A stretch of 32,445 bases of DNA from an uncultured Desulfobacteraceae bacterium (GCA_903839535.1 CAIMCT010000144.1:1-32445), one strand, 5' to 3'. Numbered from the stretch's first letter, positions 1-8,728 are shown. Translations and numbers: made by a program. Notes: generated by a model not told the origin, from the sequence alone.

Positions 1-609
1 AGGGGGACGATTCTGTCGGTAGGCGTTGATCAGCAGTATCAGTTCCCGGGTTGCAAGTTCCAGATCGTTGTTGACAATGATATGGCGGTATCGATGGGCC
101 TCTGCCATTTCCTTTGTCGCATTTATCATTCGGATATTGATGATATCCGGTTTGTCGGCGCCTCTTGATTCCAGGCGTTCTCTGAGGGTTTCCAGGGACG
201 GTGGCTGGATAAAGATGGTGATGCTGGAAGGATATTGGTTCAGAATTTTTATCATTCCCTGAACATCAATGTCCAGCAGAATATCCTTTCCAGCCTCTAT
301 TCCATGAGTCAGAAAGCTTGCGGATGTACCGTAATAATTTCCGTGAACTTCGGCCCATTCGGCCCATTCGCCGGATTCAATCTGATGAATGAATTCGTCC
401 CTGGTAATAAAATGATAATCGGTTCCCTGGGTTTCTCCACATCTTGGCGGGCGGGTGGTATGGGAGATGGAATACAGCATGTCCGGAAAATGTCGGCAAA
501 TTGCCTGACAAAGGGTGGTTTTCCCTGCGCCGGATGGCGCGGAAAGAATAAACAGGCAACCTTTTGCGCCTGAGTGGTCGCTTTTCAAAATTGCATCAAG
601 TGGGCTCAT
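1..609 (-). CDS. gmk: Guanylate kinase (3' end off the window)
   Basis: Phosphorylates GMP to GDP using ATP, a cytoplasmic step of purine nucleotide and (p)ppGpp metabolism. Reading leftward from an ATG at 609 the frame stays open to base 1 (203 codons). It shows the P-loop SAPSGAGKTT (about residues 23-32), the GMP-binding SHTTRPPRCGE segment, and the lid/NMP region around the stretch with RERLESRGAD. Family members are about 200-210 residues, so only a few C-terminal residues and the stop are missing. The gene starts 6 nt after the remA stop. The yicC-remA-gmk order is a common bacterial arrangement and supports the call. The ribosome binding site is weak (GCAGG), so translation may be coupled to remA. 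Confidence 0.95.
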   Translation of the reverse strand, partial: MSPLDAILKSDHSGAKGCLFILSAPSGAGKTTLCQAICRHFPDMLYSISHTTRPPRCGETQGTDYHFITRDEFIHQIESGEWAEWAEVHGNYYGTSASFLTHGIEAGKDILLDIDVQGMIKILNQYPSSITIFIQPPSLETLRERLESRGADKPDIINIRMINATKEMAEAHRYRHIIVNNDLELATRELILLINAYRQNRPP

Positions 610-615
610 TGCCTG

Positions 616-858
616 CTATTCCACATCCTTTAATGTTGACAGTCGCTGAGAAATGGTTTCCGTCTGAATGGCGGAAAGGATGACGTGGTTACTGTCTGTA
701 ATCAATACAGATCGGGTTTTGCGGCCATGTGTTATATCAATCAGCCGTTTTTCGTCCCGGGCTTCGTCTTTCAGGCGTTTGATTGGAGCGGAGTTGGGGG
801 AGACAATGGCGACGACCCGGTTTGCCGCTACGACATTTCCAAATCCGATGTTCAGCAT
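616..858 (-). CDS. RemA/DUF370 family protein
   Basis: Small protein of the RemA/DUF370 family. In Bacillus, RemA is a DNA-binding regulator of extracellular matrix genes; the role here is not known. The protein begins [15 protein letters not shown] and carries the family core [16 protein letters not shown] and a conserved [13 protein letters not shown] segment. I chose the ATG at 858 (80 aa) because it gives the usual family N-terminus. A TTG at 903 is also possible: it follows a strong GGGAGG only 4 nt away and would add 15 residues. The gene lies between yicC and gmk on the same strand. Confidence 0.88.
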   Translation of the reverse strand: MLNIGFGNVVAANRVVAIVSPNSAPIKRLKDEARDEKRLIDITHGRKTRSVLITDSNHVILSAIQTETISQRLSTLKDVE

Positions 859-912
859 GATGTGATTGATTTTTGCAATGGTATTGATGATATTGGGTTC
901 CAAGTCTCCTCC

Positions 913-1791
913 CTATTCGATATTCTGAACCTGTTCACGGATTTTTTCAAGTTCGGTTTTTACCTCAACGACGCAATAGGATACCGAGGTATTTTCGGTT
1001 TTTGATCCCATTGTGTTAAATTCCCGATTCATTTCCTGAAGCAGAAAATTCAGTTTTCTTCCGGCAGGTTCAGGGGCATCCATGAACTGACGAAACTGAA
1101 GAATGTGGCTTCTGGCCCGGACGATTTCTTCAGAGATATCGCTGCGATCGGCCAGAAATGCCGCCTCCTGAGCCATTCGCCCCGGATCGATGTCCACAAT
1201 TCCCTGGGTGATCTTTTGAATACGGCGAATCAGACGCTCCTGGTAATAGGCCACCATGCCATCGGACTCATTTTCGATTTTTGCCAGTTGATTTTCAATG
1301 CCTTCAAGCCGGGTTCGAATGTCGCTCGCCAGATACTCCCCTTCCTGTCTTCGCATGGTCGCCAGCTCGCAAACCGCAGTATGGGTACATGGCTGAACGG
1401 CGGCCCAGGCGGCATCCATGTCTTTTTCCGATTCAGAAGCTTTGATGATTCCGGAGCTTGCCATCATCTGCAGGGATATGGAAGACTTCAGTGAAAACCG
1501 TTCTTTGATCTCAGTCAGGATATTATAATAAGCCAGCGCGCGGGGTTCGTCAATTTCAAAGGCAGCGGGCAAAACAGCGGTTTCTGATATCTGAATCAGG
1601 ATATCCAGGCGTCCACGGCTGATCATTTCAGAAATCAGGGATTTGATTTTTTCTTCGAGACAGGAATACCCGGCGGTGATTCGAAGCGAAATATCCAGGG
1701 ATTTGCTGTTACACGCGCGGATTTCACAGTTGACGGAAACGGTGGATACGGTCAGTTTTGTGCTGGAAAAAGCGGTCATGCTAAGAATCAT
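913..1791 (-). CDS. YicC/YloC family endoribonuclease
   Basis: A 292-aa protein of the YicC/YloC family (YicC-like N-terminal domain plus DUF1732 C-terminal domain). Family members have been linked to RNA cleavage and stationary-phase survival. The N-terminus MILSMTAFSS matches the family's MIxSMTGFG opening with A in place of G. The C-terminal part holds the conserved GRMAQEAAFLADRSDISEE segment followed by KLNFLLQEMNREFNTMGSK, the family signature. The start codon overlaps the stop of the upstream DUF4416 gene as ATGA, which suggests translational coupling. Length is normal for the family (about 290 aa). Confidence 0.93.
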   Translation of the reverse strand: MILSMTAFSSTKLTVSTVSVNCEIRACNSKSLDISLRITAGYSCLEEKIKSLISEMISRGRLDILIQISETAVLPAAFEIDEPRALAYYNILTEIKERFSLKSSISLQMMASSGIIKASESEKDMDAAWAAVQPCTHTAVCELATMRRQEGEYLASDIRTRLEGIENQLAKIENESDGMVAYYQERLIRRIQKITQGIVDIDPGRMAQEAAFLADRSDISEEIVRARSHILQFRQFMDAPEPAGRKLNFLLQEMNREFNTMGSKTENTSVSYCVVEVKTELEKIREQVQNIE

Positions 1792-2321
1792 TGCAGAACT
1801 TCCTTTAAATCTTCCATATATTTATTGCGGACAAGGGAGAGAAAATGCCGGATGGATAAATGGGCATAATCCGGATATGTCCAGGGAAGTGTTTGATAGC
1901 CGTTTTGCTGATATATGAGCGTCAGGTCGGCATAAATACATTTGCCGATATAGATTCTGTGGGCAAAATTCTTTCCGGTTGCCAGCACCATCCGTTCCAT
2001 CAGAAGAAATCCGGGGTCGATGTTGACCTGCCGCATGCCATCAGCGCTATACAGCATTTCAATCTCATTGGTTCTCAGTTTGATGTCCGCAAGGTCATCT
2101 TGCTGAATCAGGGATTTGAAGACAAAAATTCTCCGGACCAGGGGATATCCCATTTCCTTTTCATAATACGTTGTTAAGTCAAAGGGAAACAATGGACTTA
2201 TCATGTCAATAGGCCCGAAGCTCTCCATGAGATTGGCAGCCACAGCGGCCATCAGTTCCTGCTTTTGGGCAAACAGTCCGATGACCAGCTTGGCGGGTTT
2301 TGGGGGCCGAGGATGGCTCAT
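1788..2321 (-). CDS. DUF4416 family protein
   Basis: A 177-aa protein matching the DUF4416 family, whose function is unknown. It starts MSHPRPPKPAKLVIGLFAQ, the usual family opening, and contains the FPFDLTTYYEKEMG segment and a NIDPGFLLMERMVLATGKN segment typical of the family. The ATG at 2321 lies 5 nt after the Trm112-like stop; a TTG at 2357 would add 12 residues lacking family resemblance, so I rejected it. The 3' end overlaps yicC by 4 nt. The fixed place between the Trm112-like protein and yicC suggests a housekeeping role, but no activity can be read from the sequence. Confidence 0.85.
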   Translation of the reverse strand: MSHPRPPKPAKLVIGLFAQKQELMAAVAANLMESFGPIDMISPLFPFDLTTYYEKEMGYPLVRRIFVFKSLIQQDDLADIKLRTNEIEMLYSADGMRQVNIDPGFLLMERMVLATGKNFAHRIYIGKCIYADLTLIYQQNGYQTLPWTYPDYAHLSIRHFLSLVRNKYMEDLKEVLQ

Positions 2322-2326
2322 GGGAA

Positions 2327-2521
2327 TCAGGCAGTAGTGGGAGCTTCCGGCCCCCAAAACGGCTTGGCTTCTTCAATCAGCATAATGGGAATATCATCCC
2401 GAATCTCATATATCAGTTTGCACTGATTGCAGATCAGCCCATCGCCGGTCTCGTTCAGATAAATATCTCCCTTGCATTTGGGACATGCCAGAATTTTTAA
2501 AAGTTCCGGGTGAATCGCCAT
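2327..2521 (-). CDS. Trm112-like zinc-ribbon protein
   Basis: A 64-aa Trm112-like protein. Two CxxC pairs (ILACPKCKGD and LICNQCKLIYE) form a probable zinc ribbon, followed by the family's DDIPIMLIEEA segment. In eukaryotes Trm112 activates several methyltransferases; bacterial versions are often found beside lipopolysaccharide or nucleotide genes and their partners are mostly unknown. The ribosome binding site AGGAGG sits just upstream (GGAGGTTAGCATG). The gene follows hldE by 36 nt and precedes the DUF4416 gene by 5 nt. Confidence 0.9.
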   Translation of the reverse strand: MAIHPELLKILACPKCKGDIYLNETGDGLICNQCKLIYEIRDDIPIMLIEEAKPFWGPEAPTTA

Positions 2522-2557
2522 GCTAACCTCCTGTTTATGGTTTCTGTTTTAATCTTA

Positions 2558-4021
2558 TCAATAATGTTGCGTTGATGCGATTTTTTCCGCGATCTGCGTA
2601 GTGCTGTAGCCCTGGAGCAGGGGAACAAGGCAAACTCTGCCGCCGTATGATTCAACTGCTTCCCTTCCCACCACCTGATCCATGCGGTAATCATCGCCCT
2701 TGACCAGAATATCGGGTTTTATGGCCTGGATCAGTTCCAGCGGCGTGTCTTCATCGAAAAGGACAACCATATCCACACAGCCAAGGGCGCTTACAATGGC
2801 TGCCCGATCCCTTTCAGCTACTATGGGACGGGTGTTTCCCTTTAGACGTCTGACCGACGTATCCGTATTGAGTCCGACAATCAGACGATCTCCCATATCT
2901 CTGGACTGATGTAGAAGATGAATATGGCCTGGATGAAGAATGTCATAGCATCCATTGGTAAATACTACTTTCTGGCCGGAACTCTGCCATGATTTGACCA
3001 GTATCCGGGCGGATTCCAGGACTGCTATTTTGGATGCGCCAGTACTCTGGCGCTGCATGTCATTAAGCTCTATGGCAGTCGATAGCTCAGTATGGGTAAT
3101 TGGTTGGGTTCCCAGTTTTCCTACTACAATCCCGGCTGCCAGATTCGCGAGTTGAGCTGCCTTGGGAAAGGAAAGTTTCAGAGCAAGGCCGGCAGCCAGC
3201 GTGGCGATGACCGTGTCTCCGGCGCCGGAGACATCAAACACTTCTCTGGCTCTTGCCGGGATCATGAGGGGGGAATTGTTATTTCCGCAAAGAACCATTC
3301 CCCTGGAGCCCCGTGTGACTAAGAGCCATTCCAGCCCGTATTGGCGGCGGATGGCGGAGGCGCTCTGAAACATTTCCTGCTCGCTCTCTTCGGCGGCACC
3401 GCCTGTGACCAGCTCCAGTTCGGCTGTATTTGGGGTGATGCAGGTCGCACCCTGGTAACGGGTCCAGTCTGCGCCTTTGGGATCAACCAGAACAGGGATG
3501 CCACGAATCTTGCAAAAGTGAATGAGATGCTGGCAAAGATTCGGTGTCTGAAAAATGCCTTTCCCGTAATCAGACAAAACTACAACATCACATTCAGAGG
3601 CTTTCTGCTCAAAACGGGCGGTGATTTTCTCTTCCAGCTCCAGGCTTAAAATTCGGGGTTCTTCCTCATCTAAGCGAAGGAGCTGCTGGCCTCTGGCCAT
3701 AACGCGGGTCTTGGTAATGGTTGGCCGTGCAACGCTTTCCTGAAGCAACGGCTCAATGCCTTTTTCCAGAAAAATCTTTCTCAAACGGTTTCCGGCTTCA
3801 TCATTTCCGCAAATACCCAGAATTGAGACAGGGCATTCCAGCCCGGCCAGGTTTGCCGCAACATTTCCTGCGCCTCCAGGAACTTCGGATTGCTGGCGGA
3901 CACGGACAACCGGTACCGGCGCTTCCGGCGATATCCGCTTGACATCGCCCCAGAGATACCGATCCAGCATGACATCGCCGACAACCAGAATTCGTTTTTG
4001 GTTCAATTCGGATAAATTCAT
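2558..4021 (-). CDS. hldE: Bifunctional heptose 7-phosphate kinase / heptose 1-phosphate adenylyltransferase
   Basis: Bifunctional enzyme of ADP-heptose synthesis for the LPS inner core. The N-terminal PfkB-type kinase phosphorylates D-glycero-D-manno-heptose 7-phosphate at C1, and the C-terminal domain adds AMP. The kinase half begins with VVGDVMLDRYLWGDV and has the catalytic SGAGDT motif (Asp about residue 269). The second half shows the nucleotidyltransferase signature GCYDILHPGHIHLL (HxGH about 363-366) and KGDDY. I chose ATG 4021 (487 aa) because it overlaps the gmhA stop as ATGA and matches family length. The frame stays open upstream to 4132, but that part overlaps gmhA and has no family resemblance. 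It acts on a product downstream of GmhA, the gene in front. Confidence 0.97.
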   Translation of the reverse strand: MNLSELNQKRILVVGDVMLDRYLWGDVKRISPEAPVPVVRVRQQSEVPGGAGNVAANLAGLECPVSILGICGNDEAGNRLRKIFLEKGIEPLLQESVARPTITKTRVMARGQQLLRLDEEEPRILSLELEEKITARFEQKASECDVVVLSDYGKGIFQTPNLCQHLIHFCKIRGIPVLVDPKGADWTRYQGATCITPNTAELELVTGGAAEESEQEMFQSASAIRRQYGLEWLLVTRGSRGMVLCGNNNSPLMIPARAREVFDVSGAGDTVIATLAAGLALKLSFPKAAQLANLAAGIVVGKLGTQPITHTELSTAIELNDMQRQSTGASKIAVLESARILVKSWQSSGQKVVFTNGCYDILHPGHIHLLHQSRDMGDRLIVGLNTDTSVRRLKGNTRPIVAERDRAAIVSALGCVDMVVLFDEDTPLELIQAIKPDILVKGDDYRMDQVVGREAVESYGGRVCLVPLLQGYSTTQIAEKIASTQHY

Positions 4022-4596
4022 GAACCCGGATTCTTTACAGCTTCTTCGATGAAGCAAGCCCAGAAATGCAGAATGAAGCTGTGAGCTTCCTGGATTCTGG
4101 CGGTACGGGAATGAGGAACAATCACTGGGCAACCGACTTCAGCTTTGATGCTACCGCCATCCCTTCCCAGAAGTCCGATGGTCTGTATTCCCATGGAAAC
4201 CGCTTTTAGAACCGCTTCATGAATATTGGGGGAATTGCCGGAAGTGGATATGGCGATCAGCATATCCCCTTTTCGGCCTAGCCCCTCGATCTGCCGGGAA
4301 AACACCCGATCGAATCCGTAGTCATTGCCGATTGCCGTCAGAGCTGATGAATCCGTGGTCAAGGCAAGGGCGGGGTAAGAAGCCCGTTCTTTTTCAAACC
4401 GGCCCACAAGTTCCGCCGCAAAGTGCTGCGCGTCCGCCGCAGAGCCGCCGTTTCCGCAGATGATGATTTTTTTGCCTGATTCAATCGTTGCGGTCAGCTC
4501 CATTGCAGCACGGAGGATGTTCGGCGCCTCCTGTTTCAGAGCCTGAAAACAGTCTATATGCTCAAATATCTGATCGAAAAACAACTGTGTGTCCAT
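4018..4596 (-). CDS. gmhA: Sedoheptulose 7-phosphate isomerase
   Basis: Converts sedoheptulose 7-phosphate to D-glycero-D-manno-heptose 7-phosphate, the first committed step towards LPS heptose. The 192-aa protein is one SIS domain of normal family length. It shows the phosphosugar-binding IICGNGGSAADAQHFAAELVG segment early (about residues 45-65), the ISTSGNSPNI loop, and the C-terminal RIQEAHSFILHFWACFIEE helix with conserved Glu and His. It overlaps hldE by 4 nt, so both enzymes are probably made together. The 107-bp repeat copy lies upstream, between it and the 321-aa unknown gene. Confidence 0.96.
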   Translation of the reverse strand: MDTQLFFDQIFEHIDCFQALKQEAPNILRAAMELTATIESGKKIIICGNGGSAADAQHFAAELVGRFEKERASYPALALTTDSSALTAIGNDYGFDRVFSRQIEGLGRKGDMLIAISTSGNSPNIHEAVLKAVSMGIQTIGLLGRDGGSIKAEVGCPVIVPHSRTARIQEAHSFILHFWACFIEEAVKNPGS

Positions 4597-4639
4597 TTCT
4601 TTTCCTTAACCCGATGTTCCATGTTTTTTCACGGTAACG

Positions 4640-4746
4640 TATACTGCGAACGGGCATAATCTGCGCTTTTCATAAACTCCCTCTCCCAGCGGGGGAGGGT
4701 TGGGGTGGGGGATCAAAAACGTAAAATTATGCCAGTTCGCAGTATA
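4640..4746 (-). repeat. 107-bp inverted-repeat-ended element, copy A
   Basis: Read on the minus strand it starts TATACTGCGAACTGG and ends with the reverse complement of the same sequence, giving 21-bp terminal inverted repeats with one mismatch. The centre is C-rich and contains a hairpin of the type CCCTCCC...GGGAGAGGG. It differs from copy C at one base out of 107. It begins 2 nt after the stop of the minus-strand gene that ends at 4749. Confidence 0.95.
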
Positions 4747-4748
4747 GA

Positions 4749-5714
4749 TCACGATTTTAAGGCAGTTTCATAAATTGTTGCGGCCAGAAGCGGAATCATG
4801 ATCTCATGATGACCCGTAATAGCATATCCCTTGCCTCCGGGCAATACTGGGCGTTGAACCACATTCACGGTCGGCCGGTAATGCTGGATCATGTCAAAAT
4901 TGGCGGTCGTAAAATGGGTAATGGAAAATCCCAGGTTACGGGCAACGGCCAGGGCTTTTAAAAAAACCTCGGGCATCAGGACTGCGCTGCCGAAATTGAG
5001 TACAACACCCCCGTTCCCCAGCCGGGAAACCGATGCCGCAAAAATACGGAAATCCCGTAAAGATGCTTCCCCAATGGCGGCACCGCTGGCCGAAGGATGC
5101 TGGTGTACAATATCGGTTCCCATCGCCACATGAAGGGTATAGGGGATTTTCAGCCGAAAACATTCATACGTCAATGCTCGGTTCAGGTACGGCGGCGCTT
5201 CCTGCAAAAGCAGCCTTCCCACAGCTTCTCCAAAGCCTTCCCCCGGTGTTTCTTCTGATGCAGCGGATTGTCTGGCTGCTTCATTGACCAGGGCAGCAGT
5301 GTCTTCCGCCATGCCAAACGATCCGTCTTCAAGCTGGGAAGCTACATCCTCGGAAGTATGGCCAAACCGGGCAAGCTCCGTATCATGAATAGCCGCAGCG
5401 CCGTTTGATGCCACATGGGTGATATACCCGTTTTCAGCCAGTCTTGCAAGTACCGGACTGCATCCGGTTTTGATGACATGGCCGCCGATCATGGCAATAA
5501 CCGGCTTGTTTTTCTTTTTTGCCTTGATCACCGCCAGGGCGATCGCTTTCAGTGAATCAGCTTTGAGTATTTTGGGCAAGGCATCCAGAAATTCCCGCAT
5601 CGTCATGTTGGCGCGAATGAGTCCAGCTTCAAGTTCCGTGGTTACCTTGGAAATCCGCTCTCTGGCTGAGCAGGTGCGGACTCGGCTGATGTCGATTTCC
5701 GGGTATGGCGGCAT
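4749..5714 (-). CDS. Conserved-looking protein of unknown function
   Basis: A 321-aa protein I do not recognise. No signal peptide or clear membrane helix is visible. Features that look conserved are a glycine-rich AMIGGHVIKTGCSPVLARL segment (about residues 70-90), THVASNGAAAIHDTELARFG, VAMGTDIVHQHP, LNFGSAVLMPEVF and a C-terminal GKGYAITGHHEIMIPLL. These suggest a globular cytoplasmic enzyme. I chose ATG 5714 because AGGAG lies 5 nt upstream (ACAGGAGAATCC); the frame remains open to 5786, but that extra stretch is repeat-like DNA. It lies upstream of gmhA-hldE on the same strand, so a role in sugar-phosphate or envelope metabolism is possible but unproven. Confidence 0.8.
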   Translation of the reverse strand: MPPYPEIDISRVRTCSARERISKVTTELEAGLIRANMTMREFLDALPKILKADSLKAIALAVIKAKKKNKPVIAMIGGHVIKTGCSPVLARLAENGYITHVASNGAAAIHDTELARFGHTSEDVASQLEDGSFGMAEDTAALVNEAARQSAASEETPGEGFGEAVGRLLLQEAPPYLNRALTYECFRLKIPYTLHVAMGTDIVHQHPSASGAAIGEASLRDFRIFAASVSRLGNGGVVLNFGSAVLMPEVFLKALAVARNLGFSITHFTTANFDMIQHYRPTVNVVQRPVLPGGKGYAITGHHEIMIPLLAATIYETALKS

Positions 5715-5742
5715 GGATTCTCCTGTTGTTAGTCTAAGTTGT

Positions 5743-5783
5743 CTTTTCGTATTTTTCGTGGACGAATTGTTTTTCACGGTAAA
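5743..5783 (+). repeat. Degenerate TTCGTG/CACGGTAA repeat fragment
   Basis: The stretch contains TTTTCGTATTTTTCGTGG followed by TTTTTCACGGTAA. A longer relative lies at 8729-8780 and a shorter TTTTTTCACGGTAA fragment at 4625-4638. All three are in gaps outside well-supported genes. Confidence 0.5.
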
Positions 5784-5962
5784 CATTGCTGAAACCCTTG
5801 AGTCAGGTGTTTTTCCGCCCGGCGATAAGGATTCGGTATATTTCGGCCATTATGAGGAAGAGATTCTTCATCCCGGACGTAAGGCGGCATGTTGAATGGA
5901 TTGTTTATGTAATGTAGAAAAGGATTTGGAACACCGCCATACCAATATTTCAGGGTTGTCAT
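5774..5962 (-). CDS. Possible small protein of 62 aa
   Basis: An open frame on the minus strand starting MTTLKYWYGGVPNPFLHY and rich in Pro, Asn and Tyr. A GGAG lies 11 nt before the ATG at 5962; an ATG two codons earlier (5968) would put it 4 nt away. Codon choice looks plausible for coding DNA, but I recognise no family. Its last codons run into the degenerate repeat at 5743-5783, so the 3' end may be altered or the ORF may be fortuitous. It would be the first gene of the leftward housekeeping cluster. The remaining DNA between 5715 and 6037 shows no other feature I can support. Confidence 0.3.
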   Translation of the reverse strand: MTTLKYWYGGVPNPFLHYINNPFNMPPYVRDEESLPHNGRNIPNPYRRAEKHLTQGFQQCLP

Positions 5963-6037
5963 TTGCATGGGACTCCATTTTAAGTTATAAGGCGGTTAGC
6001 ATCCATCAAATACTTTGTAAATGGAAATTATAATATC

Positions 6038-8578
6038 ATGACACATCTGTGTATTCAAGACATCTTGCCGTTGGTTGAGATGCCGAGTCAGTATATCGGA
6101 TCGGAAGTCAATGCCATCAGAAAAGACCCCAAGACAGTAGAGCTTTTCATTGCTCTGGCGTTTCCGGATTTATATACCATTGGCACGTCTCATTTCGGAC
6201 TTCAAATTCTCTATCAATTGCTGAACCATGAGAAAACCATTGCAGCAGAAAGGGTTTATACGCCGGACACGGACATGGAATCCCGGCTGCGAATTGCCGG
6301 CCTGCCCCTTACATCGCTGGAATCCGCAAGACCGCTGGTGCAGTTTGACATCATCGGGTTCAGTCTGCTCTACGAGCTGAATTATACCAACATCCTGACC
6401 ATTCTGGATCTGGCCGGCATTCCGTTTTTTGCCAGGGACAGGGATCTGTCATTTCCGCTGATTATCGCCGGGGGGCCGTGTACCTGCAATCCCGAGCCTG
6501 TTGCGGACTTCTTTGATGCCATGGTCATTGGCGATGGCGAAAGCGTTATCCTTGAAATGGCCGACTGCTGGATTGCGTGGAAGCAGGGCGGCGGAAACGA
6601 TAAAACCCTGCTTCTGAAATCATGGCGAAATATCGAAGGAGTGTATGTTCCATCTTTTTTTGAGACTACTTACACCGCTGAGGGGTTTCAGACCCTCGTT
6701 CCCCAATATCCGGACTATCAGCAGGTTCTGAGGGCCATTATCCCCAGCCTGGACGACGCACCATTTCCGGAGAAGCCGGTTGTGCCTTATGGTCGGCCGG
6801 TTCACGACCGGCTTCGGCTGGAAGTCTCGAGAGGCTGCACGCGGGGATGCCGATTCTGTCAGGCAGGCATGATCTACCGTCCGGTTCGTGAGCGTTCTGT
6901 CCATACCCTGATGCTGCAGGCGGAAAATGCGCTTGCCTCAACCGGTTACGACGAGCTGTCGCTCCTGTCTCTCAGCACCAGCGATTTTGGCTGCATGCCA
7001 GAGTTGATGGCGCGCCTGATTGCCCGTTGCGTGCCCGAACACATAGCAGTGTCGCTGCCCTCGTTTCGAGCCGGAACCCTGACACCGGAGCTGATGACCC
7101 AGATCAAACAGATACGAAAAACCGGTTTTACCATTGCGCCCGAAGCCGGTAGTCAGAGGCTTCGGAATGTGATCAATAAAAACATCACCCAGGAGGATAT
7201 CGCCTCAACGGTTCACGATGCCTTTTCCCTGGGATGGCAAGTCATCAAGCTGTATTTCATGATCGGGCTTCCCACTGAAACCGATGAAGATTTGAGCGCT
7301 ATCGTGGATATGGTACTCGAGCTTCGAAAGCTGAAACTTCACAAAACCAAGGGAATGAAAGGCCATAAAAATCAGATCAATGTCAGCGTGAACACATTTA
7401 TCCCGAAGCCCCACACTCCATTTCAGTGGGCGCCGCAACTCGCCGTTGAAGAATCACAAAAAAAAATTCACTGGCTTAAAGAAAAACTGAACTATTCGGA
7501 TGTCCAGTTCAAATGGCAAAACCCCCGAGTCGGCATTCTGGAGGGATTGTGGGCAAGAGGAGATCGCACGCTGGCCAATCTTCTGGTCACAGCATGGAAA
7601 AATGGTTGCCGCATGGATGGATGGAGCGATCATTTTGATGCTTCAAAATGGGAAAAATCGCTTGAAGAAACAGGCATTGATATTGCTTTTTACACGACCC
7701 GGGTTAGGGATCTTTCAGAGCCGCTTCCCTGGGACCACATTTACGCGAGGGTCACCAAGCCCTTTCTGATTTCCGAATGGGAACGAGCTGTGCAGCAGGA
7801 ATCAACACCGGATTGCCGATCGGGAGATTGCCAGTCCTGCGGGGTCTGTGATTTTCAGACCATTGAACCCAGAGTGTTTGCTGCATCCAAAATCCATGGT
7901 TCAGAAATACAAGTCGAATCACCCATTCCCACGCACACGGATGTGTTACGTTATCGCATTTCGTACGCCAAAACAGGACCGGCGCGAGTCTTTGGGCATC
8001 TTGAGCTGGCCAACATAATGTTCCGCGCATTCCGCAGGGCTAAAATTCCAGTGGAGTTTTCCGTCGGATTCCATCCCAAACCCAAAATATCCTTTGACGA
8101 TCCCCTTCCGGTAGGCATGGAAAGTCTTCACGAAACCTGCGTTGTGTCAGCAAGACCTGTATTTTCTACCAGTGAGATGATGGATAGGCTCAATCAGGCC
8201 CTTCCCGAAGGTTTGACTGTTACCCGGTGGGAAATCTCCTCTTCAAAAAAAGAGTACATTGCCTGCAAAGACATCAGCTATGCAATTCAATTGAAAACAG
8301 GGGTTTTTGAACAACACCGGCTTGAATCGTTTCGCGCCGGTGAATCTTTTGTGAAACCGCGTGTTAGAAAAGGGGCCATGTCTCTGGTGAATTACTCGGA
8401 ACATGTCCATCGCCTGGAGCTTGATGGAGTTGATTCCTTGCTGCTGACAATACGTTCCGGACAGAATCAGACAATAAGGCCGTCAGAGATTCTGTCTGCA
8501 ATTTTTGATCTTTCGGAAGACACCATCAAAACGGCCCGTATTGTCAAGCTGGCACCGGCCTTACAAATTCCAAAGTAA
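6038..8578 (+). CDS. B12-fold/radical SAM protein fused to DUF2344 (TIGR03960 type)
   Basis: An 846-aa protein in three parts: an N-terminal B12-binding-like fold (about 1-210), a radical SAM core with the SAM/4Fe-4S motif CTRGCRFC (Cys 267, 271, 274), and a C-terminal DUF2344 domain (about 640-840) starting LRYRISYAKTGPARVFGHLE. This matches the TIGR03960 plus TIGR03936 architecture. The reaction is unknown; relatives often lie near RNase E/G and ribosomal protein L21 genes, suggesting an RNA-related role, but those neighbours are absent here. A Cys-rich linker with CRSGDCQSCGVCDF near residues 589-602 may bind another metal cluster. The start gives the family's usual N-terminal IDs region (LPLVEMPSQYIGSE); the ribosome binding site is weak (GGAAA). 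Confidence 0.92.
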   Translation: MTHLCIQDILPLVEMPSQYIGSEVNAIRKDPKTVELFIALAFPDLYTIGTSHFGLQILYQLLNHEKTIAAERVYTPDTDMESRLRIAGLPLTSLESARPLVQFDIIGFSLLYELNYTNILTILDLAGIPFFARDRDLSFPLIIAGGPCTCNPEPVADFFDAMVIGDGESVILEMADCWIAWKQGGGNDKTLLLKSWRNIEGVYVPSFFETTYTAEGFQTLVPQYPDYQQVLRAIIPSLDDAPFPEKPVVPYGRPVHDRLRLEVSRGCTRGCRFCQAGMIYRPVRERSVHTLMLQAENALASTGYDELSLLSLSTSDFGCMPELMARLIARCVPEHIAVSLPSFRAGTLTPELMTQIKQIRKTGFTIAPEAGSQRLRNVINKNITQEDIASTVHDAFSLGWQVIKLYFMIGLPTETDEDLSAIVDMVLELRKLKLHKTKGMKGHKNQINVSVNTFIPKPHTPFQWAPQLAVEESQKKIHWLKEKLNYSDVQFKWQNPRVGILEGLWARGDRTLANLLVTAWKNGCRMDGWSDHFDASKWEKSLEETGIDIAFYTTRVRDLSEPLPWDHIYARVTKPFLISEWERAVQQESTPDCRSGDCQSCGVCDFQTIEPRVFAASKIHGSEIQVESPIPTHTDVLRYRISYAKTGPARVFGHLELANIMFRAFRRAKIPVEFSVGFHPKPKISFDDPLPVGMESLHETCVVSARPVFSTSEMMDRLNQALPEGLTVTRWEISSSKKEYIACKDISYAIQLKTGVFEQHRLESFRAGESFVKPRVRKGAMSLVNYSEHVHRLELDGVDSLLLTIRSGQNQTIRPSEILSAIFDLSEDTIKTARIVKLAPALQIPK

Positions 8579-8647
8579 ATATCCCTAAATAATGGTCATG
8601 GCATGGTCTATGTCGCCCCCCATGAATGACCAAAATATATAAAACTG

Positions 8648-8680
8648 GTAGCCGACGCTCTTGTGTCGGCTACAAGAGCG
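8648..8680. repeat. Two overlapping, mutually exclusive 9-bp stems
   Basis: GTAGCCGAC at 8648-8656 pairs perfectly with GTCGGCTAC at 8665-8673, while CGCTCTTGT at 8656-8664 pairs perfectly with ACAAGAGCG at 8672-8680. Both cannot form at once. The stretch lies between two convergent genes, so it may be a bidirectional terminator or a repeat element. It lacks a clean U-run. Confidence 0.6.
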
Positions 8681-8701
8681 TTTCTCACGCAAAGGCGGTA
8701 G

Positions 8702-8721
8702 GGGCGACCGGCCGGTCGCCC
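8702..8721. repeat. Perfect 20-bp GC-rich palindrome
   Basis: GGGCGACCGG followed by its exact reverse complement. The flank CGTAC that follows is shared with the palindrome at 23453-23470, so both appear to belong to one repeat family. Confidence 0.7.
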
Positions 8722-8728
8722 GTACTTG

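Noticed and set aside
4640-4746. Insertion sequence with its own transposase
   Set aside because: Only 107 bp and no ORF; at most a non-autonomous element.
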